64,000 bases of DNA, from NCBI GenBank assembly GCA_947497295.1, contig CANMFU010000001.1, positions 1,178,001-1,242,000 on the forward strand, written 5' to 3'. Numbering within the stretch: position 1 is the first letter of the stretch; each line of letters begins with the position of its first letter. Shown here piece after piece: positions 53,137 to 61,595 of the stretch. Position numbers and translations under genes: made by a program. This DNA comes from an uncultured Roseovarius sp. GTDB taxonomy: Bacteria; Pseudomonadota; Alphaproteobacteria; Rhodobacterales; Rhodobacteraceae. The notes beneath the pieces were generated by a model, which was not told the origin of the DNA, made no database searches, and saw only the letters and a program-made list of their open reading frames with translations.

Positions 53137-54195
53137 ATGACCCGGACTATCGTCGAGAGCAAAACGAAAACCGCCGTCATCGGCTTTGACGAGCCATTTT
53201 GCGTCATCGGCGAGCGCATCAACCCAACAGGCCGCAAGAAGCTGGCCGCGCAGCTGGAGGCGGGCGATTTCTCGACCGTGCAGAAGGACGCCGTTGCGCA
53301 GGCCAACGCCGGCGCGACCGTGCTGGATATCAACGCGGGCGTTGTCTACAACTCCAATCCCAACCCGAACGAGACCGAGCCGCCGCTGATGACCAAAATC
53401 GTCGAGATGGTTCAGGATCTTGTCGATCTGCCGCTGTGCATCGACAGTTCCGTCCCCGCCGCGCTGGAGGCCGGGCTGAAAGTTTGCGAGGGACGCCCCC
53501 TGCTGAACTCTGTTACGGGCGAAGAAGAGCGTCTGGAATTCGTGCTGCCGCTGGTCAAGAAATACAATGTACCCGTGGTCGCCATCTCGAACGATGACAC
53601 CGGCATTTCCGAAGATCCCGATGTGCGGTTCGAGGTGGCCAAGAAAATCGTCCAGCGCGCTGCCGATTTCGGCATCCCTCCGCATGACATCGTGGTCGAT
53701 CCGCTGGTCATGCCGATCGGCGCGATGGGCACCGCCGGCCTTCAGGTCTTTGCGCTGGTGCGCCGCCTGCGCGAGGAACTGGGCGTGAACACCACCTGCG
53801 GTGCGTCCAACATCAGCTTTGGCCTGCCCAACCGGCATGGCATCAACAACGCGTTCCTGCCAATGGCGATGGGCGCTGGCATGACATCGGCGATCATGAA
53901 CCCGGTCGGCCTGCCCGTCCCGCCCTCTAAAATTGCCGAAAAGCGCGCCGAAGTCGCCGCGACCGGGCTTCAAATCCCCGAGGACATGGACGACGAGACA
54001 TTCTGCCAGCTTTTCGGACTTGGCAGTACCTTGCCGAAATCGGGTAGCGAAATGGAGGCGATTCGCGCCGCCAACTTCCTGACCAACAATGACCCACATG
54101 GTAGCGAGTGGATCAAGTTTAACAAAGGCGCGCCCAAAGCAGGCGAAGAAAGTCGCGGGCGCGCCGGACGTGTCGGTGGGCGCAAGCGGCGTTAA
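53137..54195 (+). CDS. Methyltetrahydrofolate:cobalamin methyltransferase (pterin-binding, DHPS fold)
   Basis: 352 residues. Pterin-binding motifs in order: CVIGERINPTGRKK (about 20-33), GATVLDINAG, LCIDSSVPAALEAGL, LLNSVTGEEER, DIVVDPLVMPIGAMG. It transfers the methyl group from 5-methyl-THF to a corrinoid protein. Stand-alone forms of this domain, with separate corrinoid and homocysteine subunits, have been reported as a split methionine synthase in the roseobacter Phaeobacter; the other parts would be elsewhere. The C-terminus is Lys/Arg-rich. Confidence 0.88.
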   Translation: MTRTIVESKTKTAVIGFDEPFCVIGERINPTGRKKLAAQLEAGDFSTVQKDAVAQANAGATVLDINAGVVYNSNPNPNETEPPLMTKIVEMVQDLVDLPLCIDSSVPAALEAGLKVCEGRPLLNSVTGEEERLEFVLPLVKKYNVPVVAISNDDTGISEDPDVRFEVAKKIVQRAADFGIPPHDIVVDPLVMPIGAMGTAGLQVFALVRRLREELGVNTTCGASNISFGLPNRHGINNAFLPMAMGAGMTSAIMNPVGLPVPPSKIAEKRAEVAATGLQIPEDMDDETFCQLFGLGSTLPKSGSEMEAIRAANFLTNNDPHGSEWIKFNKGAPKAGEESRGRAGRVGGRKRR

Positions 54196-54214
54196 AATAT
54201 AATGAATACAACGT

Positions 54215-54240
54215 AAAAGCCCCGCTTTGTGGGGCTTTTT
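54215..54240 (+). terminator. Rho-independent terminator after the methyltransferase gene
   Basis: Stem AAAAGCCCC / GGGGCTTTT with loop GCTTTGT and terminal T run, 20 bases after the stop. Confidence 0.9.
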
Positions 54241-54407
54241 GATGTCTTTGCAAAAATATCACATGCGCGACTAACCGTTGCGCCCCGCCAAATTGGGCGG
54301 TTTTTCGCCACGCAGAATCTAACACCTTCGAATTGTCGTCGAATTGTAGGAAATACATCCCCGAACGCCGGAAGAGCGTCGCAGGCATAAACAAGTTCGA
54401 GGGTACA

Positions 54408-54962
54408 ATGACCATTCAACCCAACCGCTTCTGGCGTATCGCGCCGCTTTTGTGTGCCGCAGCCATCAGCCTTGGCGCTTGCGCTCGCGCGCCACAACAA
54501 ACCGACGACCCCTCAACATTCGGCATTGATCCCGCGCGTGAGGCATTGGCGCTGCGCGAGGCGGCCGATTTGCGTGCCAGCGGCAAACGCGTTTGGTGCG
54601 TACCTTTCGCCCGCAACGTCAGCGGCATCAATATTCGCGGCAACGCCCACACGTGGTGGAACAAGGCAGCAGGCACTTTCGATCAGACCTCCAATCCCGC
54701 CGTTGGCGCCGTGATGTCCTTCCGCGCGACGAAATCCATGCCGATGGGCCATGTTGCTGTCGTGTCCGAGGTTCTGGCCCCTGACCGTATTCTGATAGAC
54801 CACGCCAATTGGCATAGCGATCAGATCAGCCAAGGCATGGCTGTGATTGACGTATCGGACGCCGGCGATTGGTCAGCCGTGCGACTGGAGACCAACCCAG
54901 ATGCATTTGGCGGTGTTTACCCGGTTAACGGCTTTATTCTGCCTCCCAAATCGGCCCTTTAA
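54408..54962 (+). CDS. Lipoprotein with CHAP (NlpC/P60-like) amidase domain
   Basis: 184 residues from ATG 54408 with an Sec signal and lipobox LGAC (Cys about residue 25). CHAP catalytic residues: Cys in VWCVPFARNVSGI, His in MGHVAVVSEV, and the polar DHANWHS. Likely cleaves peptidoglycan amide bonds at the cell envelope. Single gene between two strong terminators, so transcribed alone. Confidence 0.88.
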   Translation: MTIQPNRFWRIAPLLCAAAISLGACARAPQQTDDPSTFGIDPAREALALREAADLRASGKRVWCVPFARNVSGINIRGNAHTWWNKAAGTFDQTSNPAVGAVMSFRATKSMPMGHVAVVSEVLAPDRILIDHANWHSDQISQGMAVIDVSDAGDWSAVRLETNPDAFGGVYPVNGFILPPKSAL

Positions 54963-55004
54963 AAGATCAGAGTTGCGGTAATCAACCCTTTGAAATCAAG
55001 GTGT

Positions 55005-55036
55005 AAACGCCCCGAAACTGATCGGGGCGTTTTATA
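55005..55036 (+). terminator. Rho-independent terminator after the CHAP gene
   Basis: Perfect 11-base stem AAACGCCCCGA / TCGGGGCGTTT with loop AACTGA, ending in TTTATATTTT. Confidence 0.92.
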
Positions 55037-55174
55037 TTTTTCACGACGTTTTCGCTGAAATTAGTAAAGTTCTCTGTTTTTTATCGGGTGCGATTGCCGC
55101 ATGCCATTAGCGTCATTAAGGCCTCTTTAGATTCTCTGCCTTATCCATTTGGCTTGGAAATTGGGGAATTGGAC

Positions 55175-56335
55175 ATGTTGCTGTTACCAGAAGTTATCGG
55201 ATCTCTGGCCGTCGTTGTCATGCTGGCGTCGCTGTTCGGGCTGATCAGATCGCGCATACCTGAGGCGCGCGCACAGATTTTATTGGGCATTTCCTTCGGC
55301 CTCGTTGCAATGTTTCAGATGAACGCGCCGCTCAACATGGTGCCGGGTGTCATCGTGGATATGCGCAACGTGCCTGTCGCACTTGCAGGGGCCTTTCTGG
55401 GATGGCGCGCTGCGCTGCTTTGCCTTGTCATGGCGGCATCAATGCGCGGTTACATTGGCGGGATCGGGATGCCTTCGGGAATCGCCGCAATGAGTATTGC
55501 TTGCCTGGCGGGTATGATGTGGAATCGCTGGACGCTGCGCCCGCAGCGCCGCGGCATTGTTACCTTGTTTGCATTAAGCGTCATGGTCAGCGCCCATCTG
55601 GTTGCAGCCTTCATCATGCCGTGGGAAGTGTGCGTTGCATTCCTTTCAACTCTGGCATTGCCGATGGCCGCGCTAAACATGTTGTCCATCCCAATCGCGG
55701 CCATTTTTCTAGACCACGAACGGGTGCGCGCCCTCACCGAGCGCCGCATGGCGACCGGGCAGAAAGTGGATCCTGTCACCGGACTTGCCAGCTTTGACGC
55801 TTTTGCGCGCGATGCGCTTGCTCTGTCGCAAAGCGATGCAAATGTAAGGGTGGCGGGAATTCTAGCCATCCGGATCGTCGGCCGCGATCGTCTGGCTCGC
55901 GCTCTTGGCAGGGCAAAATTAGATCAGACCCTAAGTGCTATCAGAGTCCGTCTGGAAAGTATGGATCTTAGCGGCTTGCCTGTCGCCACTACCGAAGATG
56001 GGCGCGTCGTGATGGGCCTAAACTTCCACCAAGTCGCCGATCTGGATCGCACCGAAATAAATGTCCGGCGACTTTTAAACGATCAGAAGTATCTGATCGA
56101 CGACGATCTCGCGTTGCGCATTGGCGTATCTGTTCAAACGCACAGATCTCCAACTTTAGCACTCCTCCAAACAAGCTTGAATAATCTCGCTGCTGCGCCA
56201 AAGCTGCGCAATCGGGTCAGAGCCGGTCAGCCATCTGGCGCACGTCAGTACGGCCTAGCCAACACCAGGCCGATGAATTGCAAACGCAACAACCATCTCT
56301 TCGAAACTGCACGCGTCCTGTGGGAAATGAAGTAA
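55175..56335 (+). CDS. 5TM-LYT membrane sensor with degenerate GGDEF domain
   Basis: 386 residues from ATG 55175 (a GTG at 55088 would add 29 residues). The N-terminal ~190 residues have about five to six helices and the 5TM-5TMR_LYT signature: NMVPGVIVDMRNVPVALAG and ASMRGYIGGIGMPSG. A diguanylate-cyclase-like domain follows, beginning DPVTGLASFDAFARDAL, but the GGDEF loop is absent (EDGRVVMGLN there), so catalysis is unlikely. The C-terminal ~40 residues (from about 345) are Arg/Asn-rich and atypical, and an IS3 remnant begins within ~80 bases, so the end may have been altered by insertion. Confidence 0.75.
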   Translation: MLLLPEVIGSLAVVVMLASLFGLIRSRIPEARAQILLGISFGLVAMFQMNAPLNMVPGVIVDMRNVPVALAGAFLGWRAALLCLVMAASMRGYIGGIGMPSGIAAMSIACLAGMMWNRWTLRPQRRGIVTLFALSVMVSAHLVAAFIMPWEVCVAFLSTLALPMAALNMLSIPIAAIFLDHERVRALTERRMATGQKVDPVTGLASFDAFARDALALSQSDANVRVAGILAIRIVGRDRLARALGRAKLDQTLSAIRVRLESMDLSGLPVATTEDGRVVMGLNFHQVADLDRTEINVRRLLNDQKYLIDDDLALRIGVSVQTHRSPTLALLQTSLNNLAAAPKLRNRVRAGQPSGARQYGLANTRPMNCKRNNHLFETARVLWEMK

Positions 56336-56412
56336 GCTCGCTATTTTCCAAGATCGGGTCTTCGGAACCGCTTATTGTTCGCCGGAGGTCCAGAATCAAT
56401 GGTGGCAGCGTT

Positions 56413-56953
56413 ATGGGGAAGAACAATTTTGAAAACACATATTCATCTGAGCTAAGCGAATGTACTGTGCGGGTAGTGGTTGAACATCAAGATGTATTTG
56501 CGAGTCAGTCTGCTGCGAATAAATCGATCGCAGCCACGATCGGCCGGGGGCCTGAAAAACTTGGAAATGGGAACTAGCGTATAACGACCGGCACTGGCGG
56601 TCGTGGTAACGTACCACCGCCCAACGGTGTCGTCTTAAAGCCTTGGAAAGAAAGAACCGCCACCTTCGACTGGTCAACAAAGCCCAAAAAGAAGCGTCAG
56701 CACATTTTGCACAGGCCGAGCTAGACCACTCATTTCGGAGGAGATTAGATTTATCCACTGTCAGACAATCGATACCCAGTATCGAAGAGAGAAAGAGCAC
56801 TGGAGGTTTGTGAAGGACGACCGCAACTACCGCATTTTGCGGATTGCCCCCTCGACTTTCGATGCTCGTCGGGCCGTCGAAGGTGATCCAGAAAAAGCGT
56901 CGAATCGCTCTAGGCGGGCTGCTGGATTACGCCCCGAACTGAAGCGTGCCTAG
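56413..56953 (+). pseudogene. 5' part of a decayed IS3-family element: orfA and start of orfB
   Basis: OrfA-like reading begins at ATG 56413 (MGKNNFENTYSSE, then VRVVVEHQDVFASQSAA) and meets a TAG at 56575. The next frame continues as KALERKNRHLRLVNKAQKEASAHFAQAELD (about 56630-56722), the classic OrfA C-terminal helix. OrfB then starts in another frame at about 56810 with RILRIAPSTFDARRA and DPEKASNRSRR, ending at TAG 56951. Several frameshifts and stops mean no active product. Confidence 0.82.
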
Positions 56954-57073
56954 TGCCAAATAAGGACTGGTATCGGCGAAAAACTCGGCTTACTGAATGT
57001 TGTTTTTGGCGCAGCCTGACGGGTTTATACCGCTCAAAGATCTGGCTTTGGCCATTCGGCGCTGCTCACAACT

Positions 57074-57240
57074 TTATGTCGGCACAAGCTTCACGAGGCG
57101 TTTGAGGTTTTGTGCGGTGGCGGCTAAGAGGTCTTCCCTTTTTGGCTCCTGATAATCCTCAAAACCTGAGGCGCATTGGTTGTTGCCATCGTTTGAGGGG
57201 GCAAACAGCCTTTCGACTTTCTTTTGCTGGGTGCGAGCGA
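57074..57240 (-). pseudogene. 3' remnant of an IS1182-like (DDE) transposase
   Basis: Minus-strand reading, upstream to downstream: QKKVERLFA, then a divergent stretch, then REDLLAATAQNLKRLVKLVPT and stop at 57074. KKVERLFA and LAATAQNLKRL are C-terminal landmarks of IS1182/IS5-type transposases; the middle is frame-disturbed. Only the last ~55 residues remain. Confidence 0.6.
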
Positions 57241-57377
57241 ACTGGAATACTAATTTATTGGCCAGATCTCGACCGTTTTGCCGAGCCTATGACTCAGAAA
57301 GGTATCTTGGCGATTTGTGTCTGGGGCTGGGCGAAGGGCCCGAGACTGTGCAAAATTGTCTGCTCTGACGCCTCATG

Positions 57378-57645
57378 TTACGCCGTGGGGAAGCGGTCTT
57401 TGAAGATAATGGCGCGCTGTCTTTCGGCCGCGTGCCATTCGCGCACCGAGCGCTTCCACTCCGTTCAGGTAGCCATGAGTGCCAGATAAATCAATTTCGC
57501 CGCCGCCGCGTCGATGGGAAAGTGGCCGTGGGTTCAAACCGAGTGCCGGATTTTCGAGGTCAACGCCTCGATGACATTCGCCGTGTAGATCAATCCGCGC
57601 ACCGTCGGAGTGCAAGCCGCCAAGAAAAGCATCCAGTGAACGGTT
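57378..57645 (-). pseudogene. 3' remnant of an IS256-family transposase
   Basis: Minus-strand reading TVRGLIYTANVIEALTSKIRHSV, stop, THGHFPIDAAAAKLIYLALMAT, stop, then SVREWHAAERQRAIIFKDRF and natural stop at 57378. These match the C-terminal third of IS256 Mutator-type transposases. Two internal TGA codons show decay. Confidence 0.85.
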
Positions 57646-57840
57646 TTCCCGCCAAACATCTGCGTCTGAACGGTCTCAGAACACCATCCGGAACGGGATC
57701 AGTTACGAAAAGAGAAAGAGCGCCTTCGTCGAGCAATTTCTAATCCGGCATTGGTCAATGCTGATCGTGAAAGAAGCTGCATCGGGAGCCTTCTGAGCAC
57801 AGCCGGGACGCCTGGCGAGTCGTAAGAAGCACAAGCCCTA

Positions 57841-58190
57841 TTGACCGAAGCCACCGATGCGCTGTCAAACCTTTGCTTCTTGCAAAGCGCGCCAGCATTC
57901 ATTCGGTCAGACAATGTCATTGAGTTCAGTTCAGACGCCACTGACGCCTGAATCACAGCTGAACGCGCCAAGACCGCTTGCGTCGCGCCGGAGTCGCCCT
58001 GAAAAAGCGGATACGGCAAAAGCTTTGAGGGACGGATGCAGGATGAATTGCGCAACGGCGCGATCTCTTACTCGTTACGCAAGGATCATATCACCGTCGA
58101 AAGACGGAGGACGCATTACAGCATCATTCGGCCCCGTTGTGATCGGACTACCGCCCGACTGCGCCAGAGGCCATCGGGCCGATGGAGCGA
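57841..58190 (+). pseudogene. 3' part of the decayed IS3-family orfB (integrase core)
   Basis: Plus-strand reading TDALSNLCFLQSAPAFIRSDNVIEF, stop, AERAKTACVAPESP, stop, KSGYGKSFEGRMQDELRNG and AISYSLRKDH...THYSIIRP, then a frame change to DYRPTAPEAIGPM. This corresponds to the IS3 OrfB C-terminus including SDN(G)xEF. Two stops and one frameshift. With 56413-56953 it frames the IS1182-like and IS256 fragments. The region 56954-57840 between is otherwise noncoding. Confidence 0.85.
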
Positions 58191-58314
58191 AATGTTATTG
58201 GGCACACGTAGTGTAGGCCAAAATGCGTCTGCGGCTCTGCTTGCCCGTCCTTTTCTATGGCTTGGATCCCTGATGCGCATCAGGTACGCCCGAGCAACAA
58301 TAAGGAGCAAACAA

Positions 58315-58884
58315 ATGTACGCGTATATGGATTTTCTCGAACGTAACTGGTGGGTGTTGCTGGTGCGCGGCATCGCGGCCATCGTTTTCGGTATCGCTGC
58401 GTTTGCGTGGCCGGCACCGACGATTGCGATACTTGTCATGCTGTTCGGCGCATATGTACTTGTCGATGGCGTTTTTGGCGTTGTGGAGGCGATCCGCTAC
58501 AGAAACCGTATGGATCGCTGGTGGGTTTGGCTGCTCGAGGGCGCACTTGGCATCGTTGTCGGTGCGCTGATGCTATTCATGCCGGGGGTCACCGCCTACT
58601 TTCTGCTGATGTTCATCGCTTTCTGGGCGATCTTCGGCGGCATCCTGCGCATCGTTGCGGCAATTCAACTTCGCCGTGCAATTAGCGGCGAATGGTTGCT
58701 CGGTTTGGGCGGCGCGCTATCGATCTTGTTCGGGGTCTTGCTGATTGCAATGCCGGGAGCGGGTATTTTGTCTTTGCTGTGGCTTATCGCGATCTGGGCG
58801 GTTCTGCTGGGTGTAGTGTTCATTTTTCTGGGCCTGCGCTTGCGCAAATCCGGAACCGCGCGTGCCGATAAGACACGGGTCTGA
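58315..58884 (+). CDS. HdeD-family (DUF308) membrane protein
   Basis: 189 residues from ATG 58315, with AAGGAG nine bases upstream; a longer frame upstream is the IS3 relic. Six predicted helices in three DUF308 repeats (each ~50 residues, e.g. GIAAIVFGIAAFAWPAPT, EGALGIVVGALMLFMPGVT, GALSILFGVLLIAMPGAG). Inner-membrane; linked to acid stress in E. coli but function unknown here. Confidence 0.88.
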   Translation: MYAYMDFLERNWWVLLVRGIAAIVFGIAAFAWPAPTIAILVMLFGAYVLVDGVFGVVEAIRYRNRMDRWWVWLLEGALGIVVGALMLFMPGVTAYFLLMFIAFWAIFGGILRIVAAIQLRRAISGEWLLGLGGALSILFGVLLIAMPGAGILSLLWLIAIWAVLLGVVFIFLGLRLRKSGTARADKTRV

Positions 58885-58931
58885 AAGGTCTGCGATAGCC
58901 ATCCAGATCACCAACCACAGGAGCCTGAAAC

Positions 58932-59699
58932 ATGTATGATCCGTTAGATTTCACACTCGCTGGTGAGGTCGCCGTTGTCACCGGGGCGGGCGCAGGTATC
59001 GGCCGCGCCATCGCGGCGACCTACGCCGCCGCCGGTGCTGCGGTCATGGTCAGTGATCTGGACGCGCATGATGCGCGGTCCGTTGCCAAAGAGATCGAGG
59101 CGCGCGGTGGCACCGCGGTTGGCATGGCTTGTGATGTCACGCAAGAGGCGGATCTGGACGCATTGTTTCACGAGACTTTAAAGGCTTTCGGCAAGTTGAC
59201 GATCCTAGTCAGCAATGCGGGTGGCGGCGGGCCGAAACCCTTTGACATGCCGATGGCGGATTTCAAACACGCTTTCGATCTGAATGTGTTTCCGCTTTTC
59301 CGTCTGGCTCAGTTGGCCGCGCCCGAGATGGAAAAGGCTGGCGGCGGCGCAATCGTCGCCATCACGTCCATGTCCGCCGAGAATAAAAATACGCGCATGG
59401 CGGCCTATGCTTCGTCCAAGGCGGCAACCAGCCATCTGGTGCGCAATATCGCCTTTGATCTTGGACCAATGGGTATTCGGGTGAATGGAATTGCGCCGGG
59501 CGCCACGCGCACAGATGCCCTGAAATCGGTATTGAACGATGAGATCGAAACCAAAATGTTGGCGAAAACCCCTATCCGCCGACTGGGCGAGCCGCAGGAT
59601 ATGGCCAACGCCGCGCTATTTCTTGCAGCGCCTGCCGCATCGTGGATCAGCGGTCAGATTCTGACTGTGTCTGGCGGCGGCGTGCAAGAACTGGATTGA
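58932..59699 (+). CDS. 7-alpha-hydroxysteroid dehydrogenase-like SDR
   Basis: 255 residues. SDR motifs: TGAGAGIGRA (17-26), NAGGGGPKPFDMPMADF (about 94-110), active-site Ser in TSMSAEN, and YASSK (Tyr-x-x-x-Lys). Nearly the whole C-terminal half (FDLGPMGIRVNGIAPGA, TPIRRLGEPQDMANAALFL, SWISGQILTVSGGGVQEL) matches my memory of E. coli HdhA. NAD(P)-dependent oxidation of a hydroxyl group; the true substrate in a marine bacterium may not be a bile acid. 47 bp after the hdeD-like gene. Confidence 0.85.
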   Translation: MYDPLDFTLAGEVAVVTGAGAGIGRAIAATYAAAGAAVMVSDLDAHDARSVAKEIEARGGTAVGMACDVTQEADLDALFHETLKAFGKLTILVSNAGGGGPKPFDMPMADFKHAFDLNVFPLFRLAQLAAPEMEKAGGGAIVAITSMSAENKNTRMAAYASSKAATSHLVRNIAFDLGPMGIRVNGIAPGATRTDALKSVLNDEIETKMLAKTPIRRLGEPQDMANAALFLAAPAASWISGQILTVSGGGVQELD

Positions 59700-59824
59700 A
59701 CAAGGTCTCGCAGGTGAATGCTGGCACTGTCGCAACGCCACGTCATCAGAACCGAAGCCATCAAGCGTGACGGCGTCCGCTCATCCACGCGGCATGTCAA
59801 TACGTCAGCCTTTAGCTTCACCTG

Positions 59825-59858
59825 ACAAAAAGCCTGCCGAGACGCAAGCCCGGCAGGC
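59825..59858 (-). terminator. Rho-independent terminator for ridA
   Basis: Minus-strand stem GCCTGCCG / CGGCAGGC with an 11-base loop followed by TTTTT, 56 bases past the ridA stop. Confidence 0.85.
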
Positions 59859-59914
59859 GCTGCTGTTTCTATCTCCAGCCCAAGATCGTCTGCATCTTTC
59901 CAGGCTTGGACCGC

Positions 59915-60265
59915 TTATTTTTCCGCTGCTGTCACGATGAACTCGACCAGATATTCCGGTGTTGCCAGCTTGGCCTCGCCGGCAGCGCGCGCGGGTGTGT
60001 GACCCTCTGGCACCCATGCATCCCAGACGGCGTTCATCTCGGTAAAATCTTTCATGTCGGCCATCCAAATGACGGTCTGAAGTATGCGTGTCTTGTCCGA
60101 TCCTGCTTCGGCCAGCAACTTGTCTATATTGGCAAGGCAGGTTTTGGTTTGGTCAGTGACGCTGTCACCGGCATTGCCGACCTGGCCGGCCAGATAGATG
60201 GTGCCGTTATGTTTGACGATCTGGCTCATGCGGGGGCCGGGATGGCTCCTTGTGATGTCATCCAT
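59915..60265 (-). CDS. RidA-family enamine/imine deaminase
   Basis: 116 residues, short for the ~125-130 norm. GTIYLAGQVGN near 24-34, DKTRILQTVIWMADMKDF and the end GEAKLATPEYLVEFIVTA are typical of the YjgF/RidA family, though the usual C-R-x-C pattern of the RidA core is not obvious, so it may be a non-RidA subfamily. Removes reactive imines, fitting the oxidase gene 44 bp upstream. Confidence 0.85.
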   Translation of the reverse strand: MDDITRSHPGPRMSQIVKHNGTIYLAGQVGNAGDSVTDQTKTCLANIDKLLAEAGSDKTRILQTVIWMADMKDFTEMNAVWDAWVPEGHTPARAAGEAKLATPEYLVEFIVTAAEK

Positions 60266-60309
60266 TTTTGAACTCCTTGAAGATTGTGAAGGGAAGCTTG
60301 CTGAGTAAT

Positions 60310-61416
60310 TCAGTCGTTGAAAAAGCGATTGGGCGCCAAGGCAGACAATGTCGCGGGCGCCAATTCCGAACTGCGCCCGGTGATCAACGCGGCGACGGTC
60401 TGCGCCAACGCGGGCGCGGTCTGAACGCCGTAACCACCCTGCCCGGCCAGCCAGAAAAAGCCATCTGCGTCAGGCGCATAGCCCACGACCGGCGTGCGAT
60501 CAGGCGCAAATGTGCGCAGGCCCGCCCAGCTGTGCTCGACACGCGTCACCGGCACGGTTACGGCCTGCTCGTACCGGTCAAGACCCTCGGCCAACACCAT
60601 GTCATCAGCCCAGGCGTCATGCGGGTCAACGGGGTCTTCGTCGGCGGGCGATACCATCAGCCTGCCTGCGTCGGGTTTGGCGTACCATGTTTCGGCTACG
60701 GTGGCGAAAAGCGGCCAACTTTCGACGTCATATTCGTCGCTCAGGCGCAGCAGCGCGGCAGAGCGGCGCATCGGTTGCAGCCCCATCCGCCGGACACCGG
60801 CCAGCGTTGCAACCTCATCGGCCCATGCACCGCTGGCGTTGATGATCGTTGGCGCCTCGTAATGGGTGCCTCCAACATCAATTCTCCAAACGCCATCCTG
60901 ACGCGAGATAGAGGACACGCGCGAGCCCGTGACGATCTGGCCGCCGCGCGCCTTCAACAGACGGGCGTAGCCTTGTAGCATACGGTCGACGTCAATGCTC
61001 TGCGCACTGCTCTCGTAGAGGGCACCGGCGATCGGTTCGGGGCGCAGAATGGGCACAATCTCGGTACATTCCGCGCCGGTCAGGCGGTCCAGACCAGTGG
61101 CGCCGGCAGCGTAGGCATCAAGCTGTGGCATCTCGTCTTCGGACGCGATCAGCAGTTCGCCGCGCGGCGACAGCAGGCTGTGGTCGCTGATACCTTCGGG
61201 CTGGGTCAGTGTCGGCTCGGACACCGCGTTGATCGCCCGCAGCACGGCATTTCCATAATTGCGGATGTAGACTGCGGCAGAGCGGCCCGTCGAGTGGTAG
61301 CCCATCTGCGCCTCGGCCTCCAGAACCAGCACGCGCGCATCTGCCGCCAGTTCGGCCGCAGCGGAAATGCCGGCGATGCCGCCGCCGATGACGATAATGT
61401 CTGCCGTTTCAGTCAT
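60310..61416 (-). CDS. DadA/glycine-oxidase-like FAD amino acid oxidase
   Basis: 368 residues from ATG 61416 (MTETADIIVIGGGIAG). FAD motif GGGIAGISAAAELA at about 11-24; DAO-family later segments include GRSAAVYIRNYGN and WAGLRTFAPDRTPVVGYAP, and a final GQGGYGVQTAPALAQTVA. Oxidises a D-amino acid or N-substituted amino acid to an imine, which the adjacent RidA would clear. Cytoplasmic. Confidence 0.87.
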   Translation of the reverse strand: MTETADIIVIGGGIAGISAAAELAADARVLVLEAEAQMGYHSTGRSAAVYIRNYGNAVLRAINAVSEPTLTQPEGISDHSLLSPRGELLIASEDEMPQLDAYAAGATGLDRLTGAECTEIVPILRPEPIAGALYESSAQSIDVDRMLQGYARLLKARGGQIVTGSRVSSISRQDGVWRIDVGGTHYEAPTIINASGAWADEVATLAGVRRMGLQPMRRSAALLRLSDEYDVESWPLFATVAETWYAKPDAGRLMVSPADEDPVDPHDAWADDMVLAEGLDRYEQAVTVPVTRVEHSWAGLRTFAPDRTPVVGYAPDADGFFWLAGQGGYGVQTAPALAQTVAALITGRSSELAPATLSALAPNRFFND

Positions 61417-61536
61417 ATATAGCGTTCCTTCGGGGCTGTGGCGTTCTGCAGGATGATTGCGGCAGCTTTGCCCGAATTCAAGGCGGAATCCAAGGGGCAC
61501 GGTTTGCTGCGCTCATTCTTTCACTTTGCATTAACA

Positions 61537-61573
61537 CAAAAAAAGCGCGGGCAAGAATACCCCTGCCCGCGCT
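61537..61573 (-). terminator. Rho-independent terminator for gcdH
   Basis: Minus-strand stem AGCGCGGGCA / TGCCCGCGCT with a 10-base loop, followed by seven T's. It sits 22 bases past the gcdH stop and upstream of the oxidase gene. Confidence 0.93.
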
Positions 61574-61595
61574 CTGTCCGCACCTTTGCCGCCTA

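Noticed and set aside
56278..56577. 99-residue plus-strand frame as an intact gene
   Set aside because: Its N-terminal part overlaps the end of the 5TM gene, and from 56413 onward it is the start of a broken IS3 orfA.
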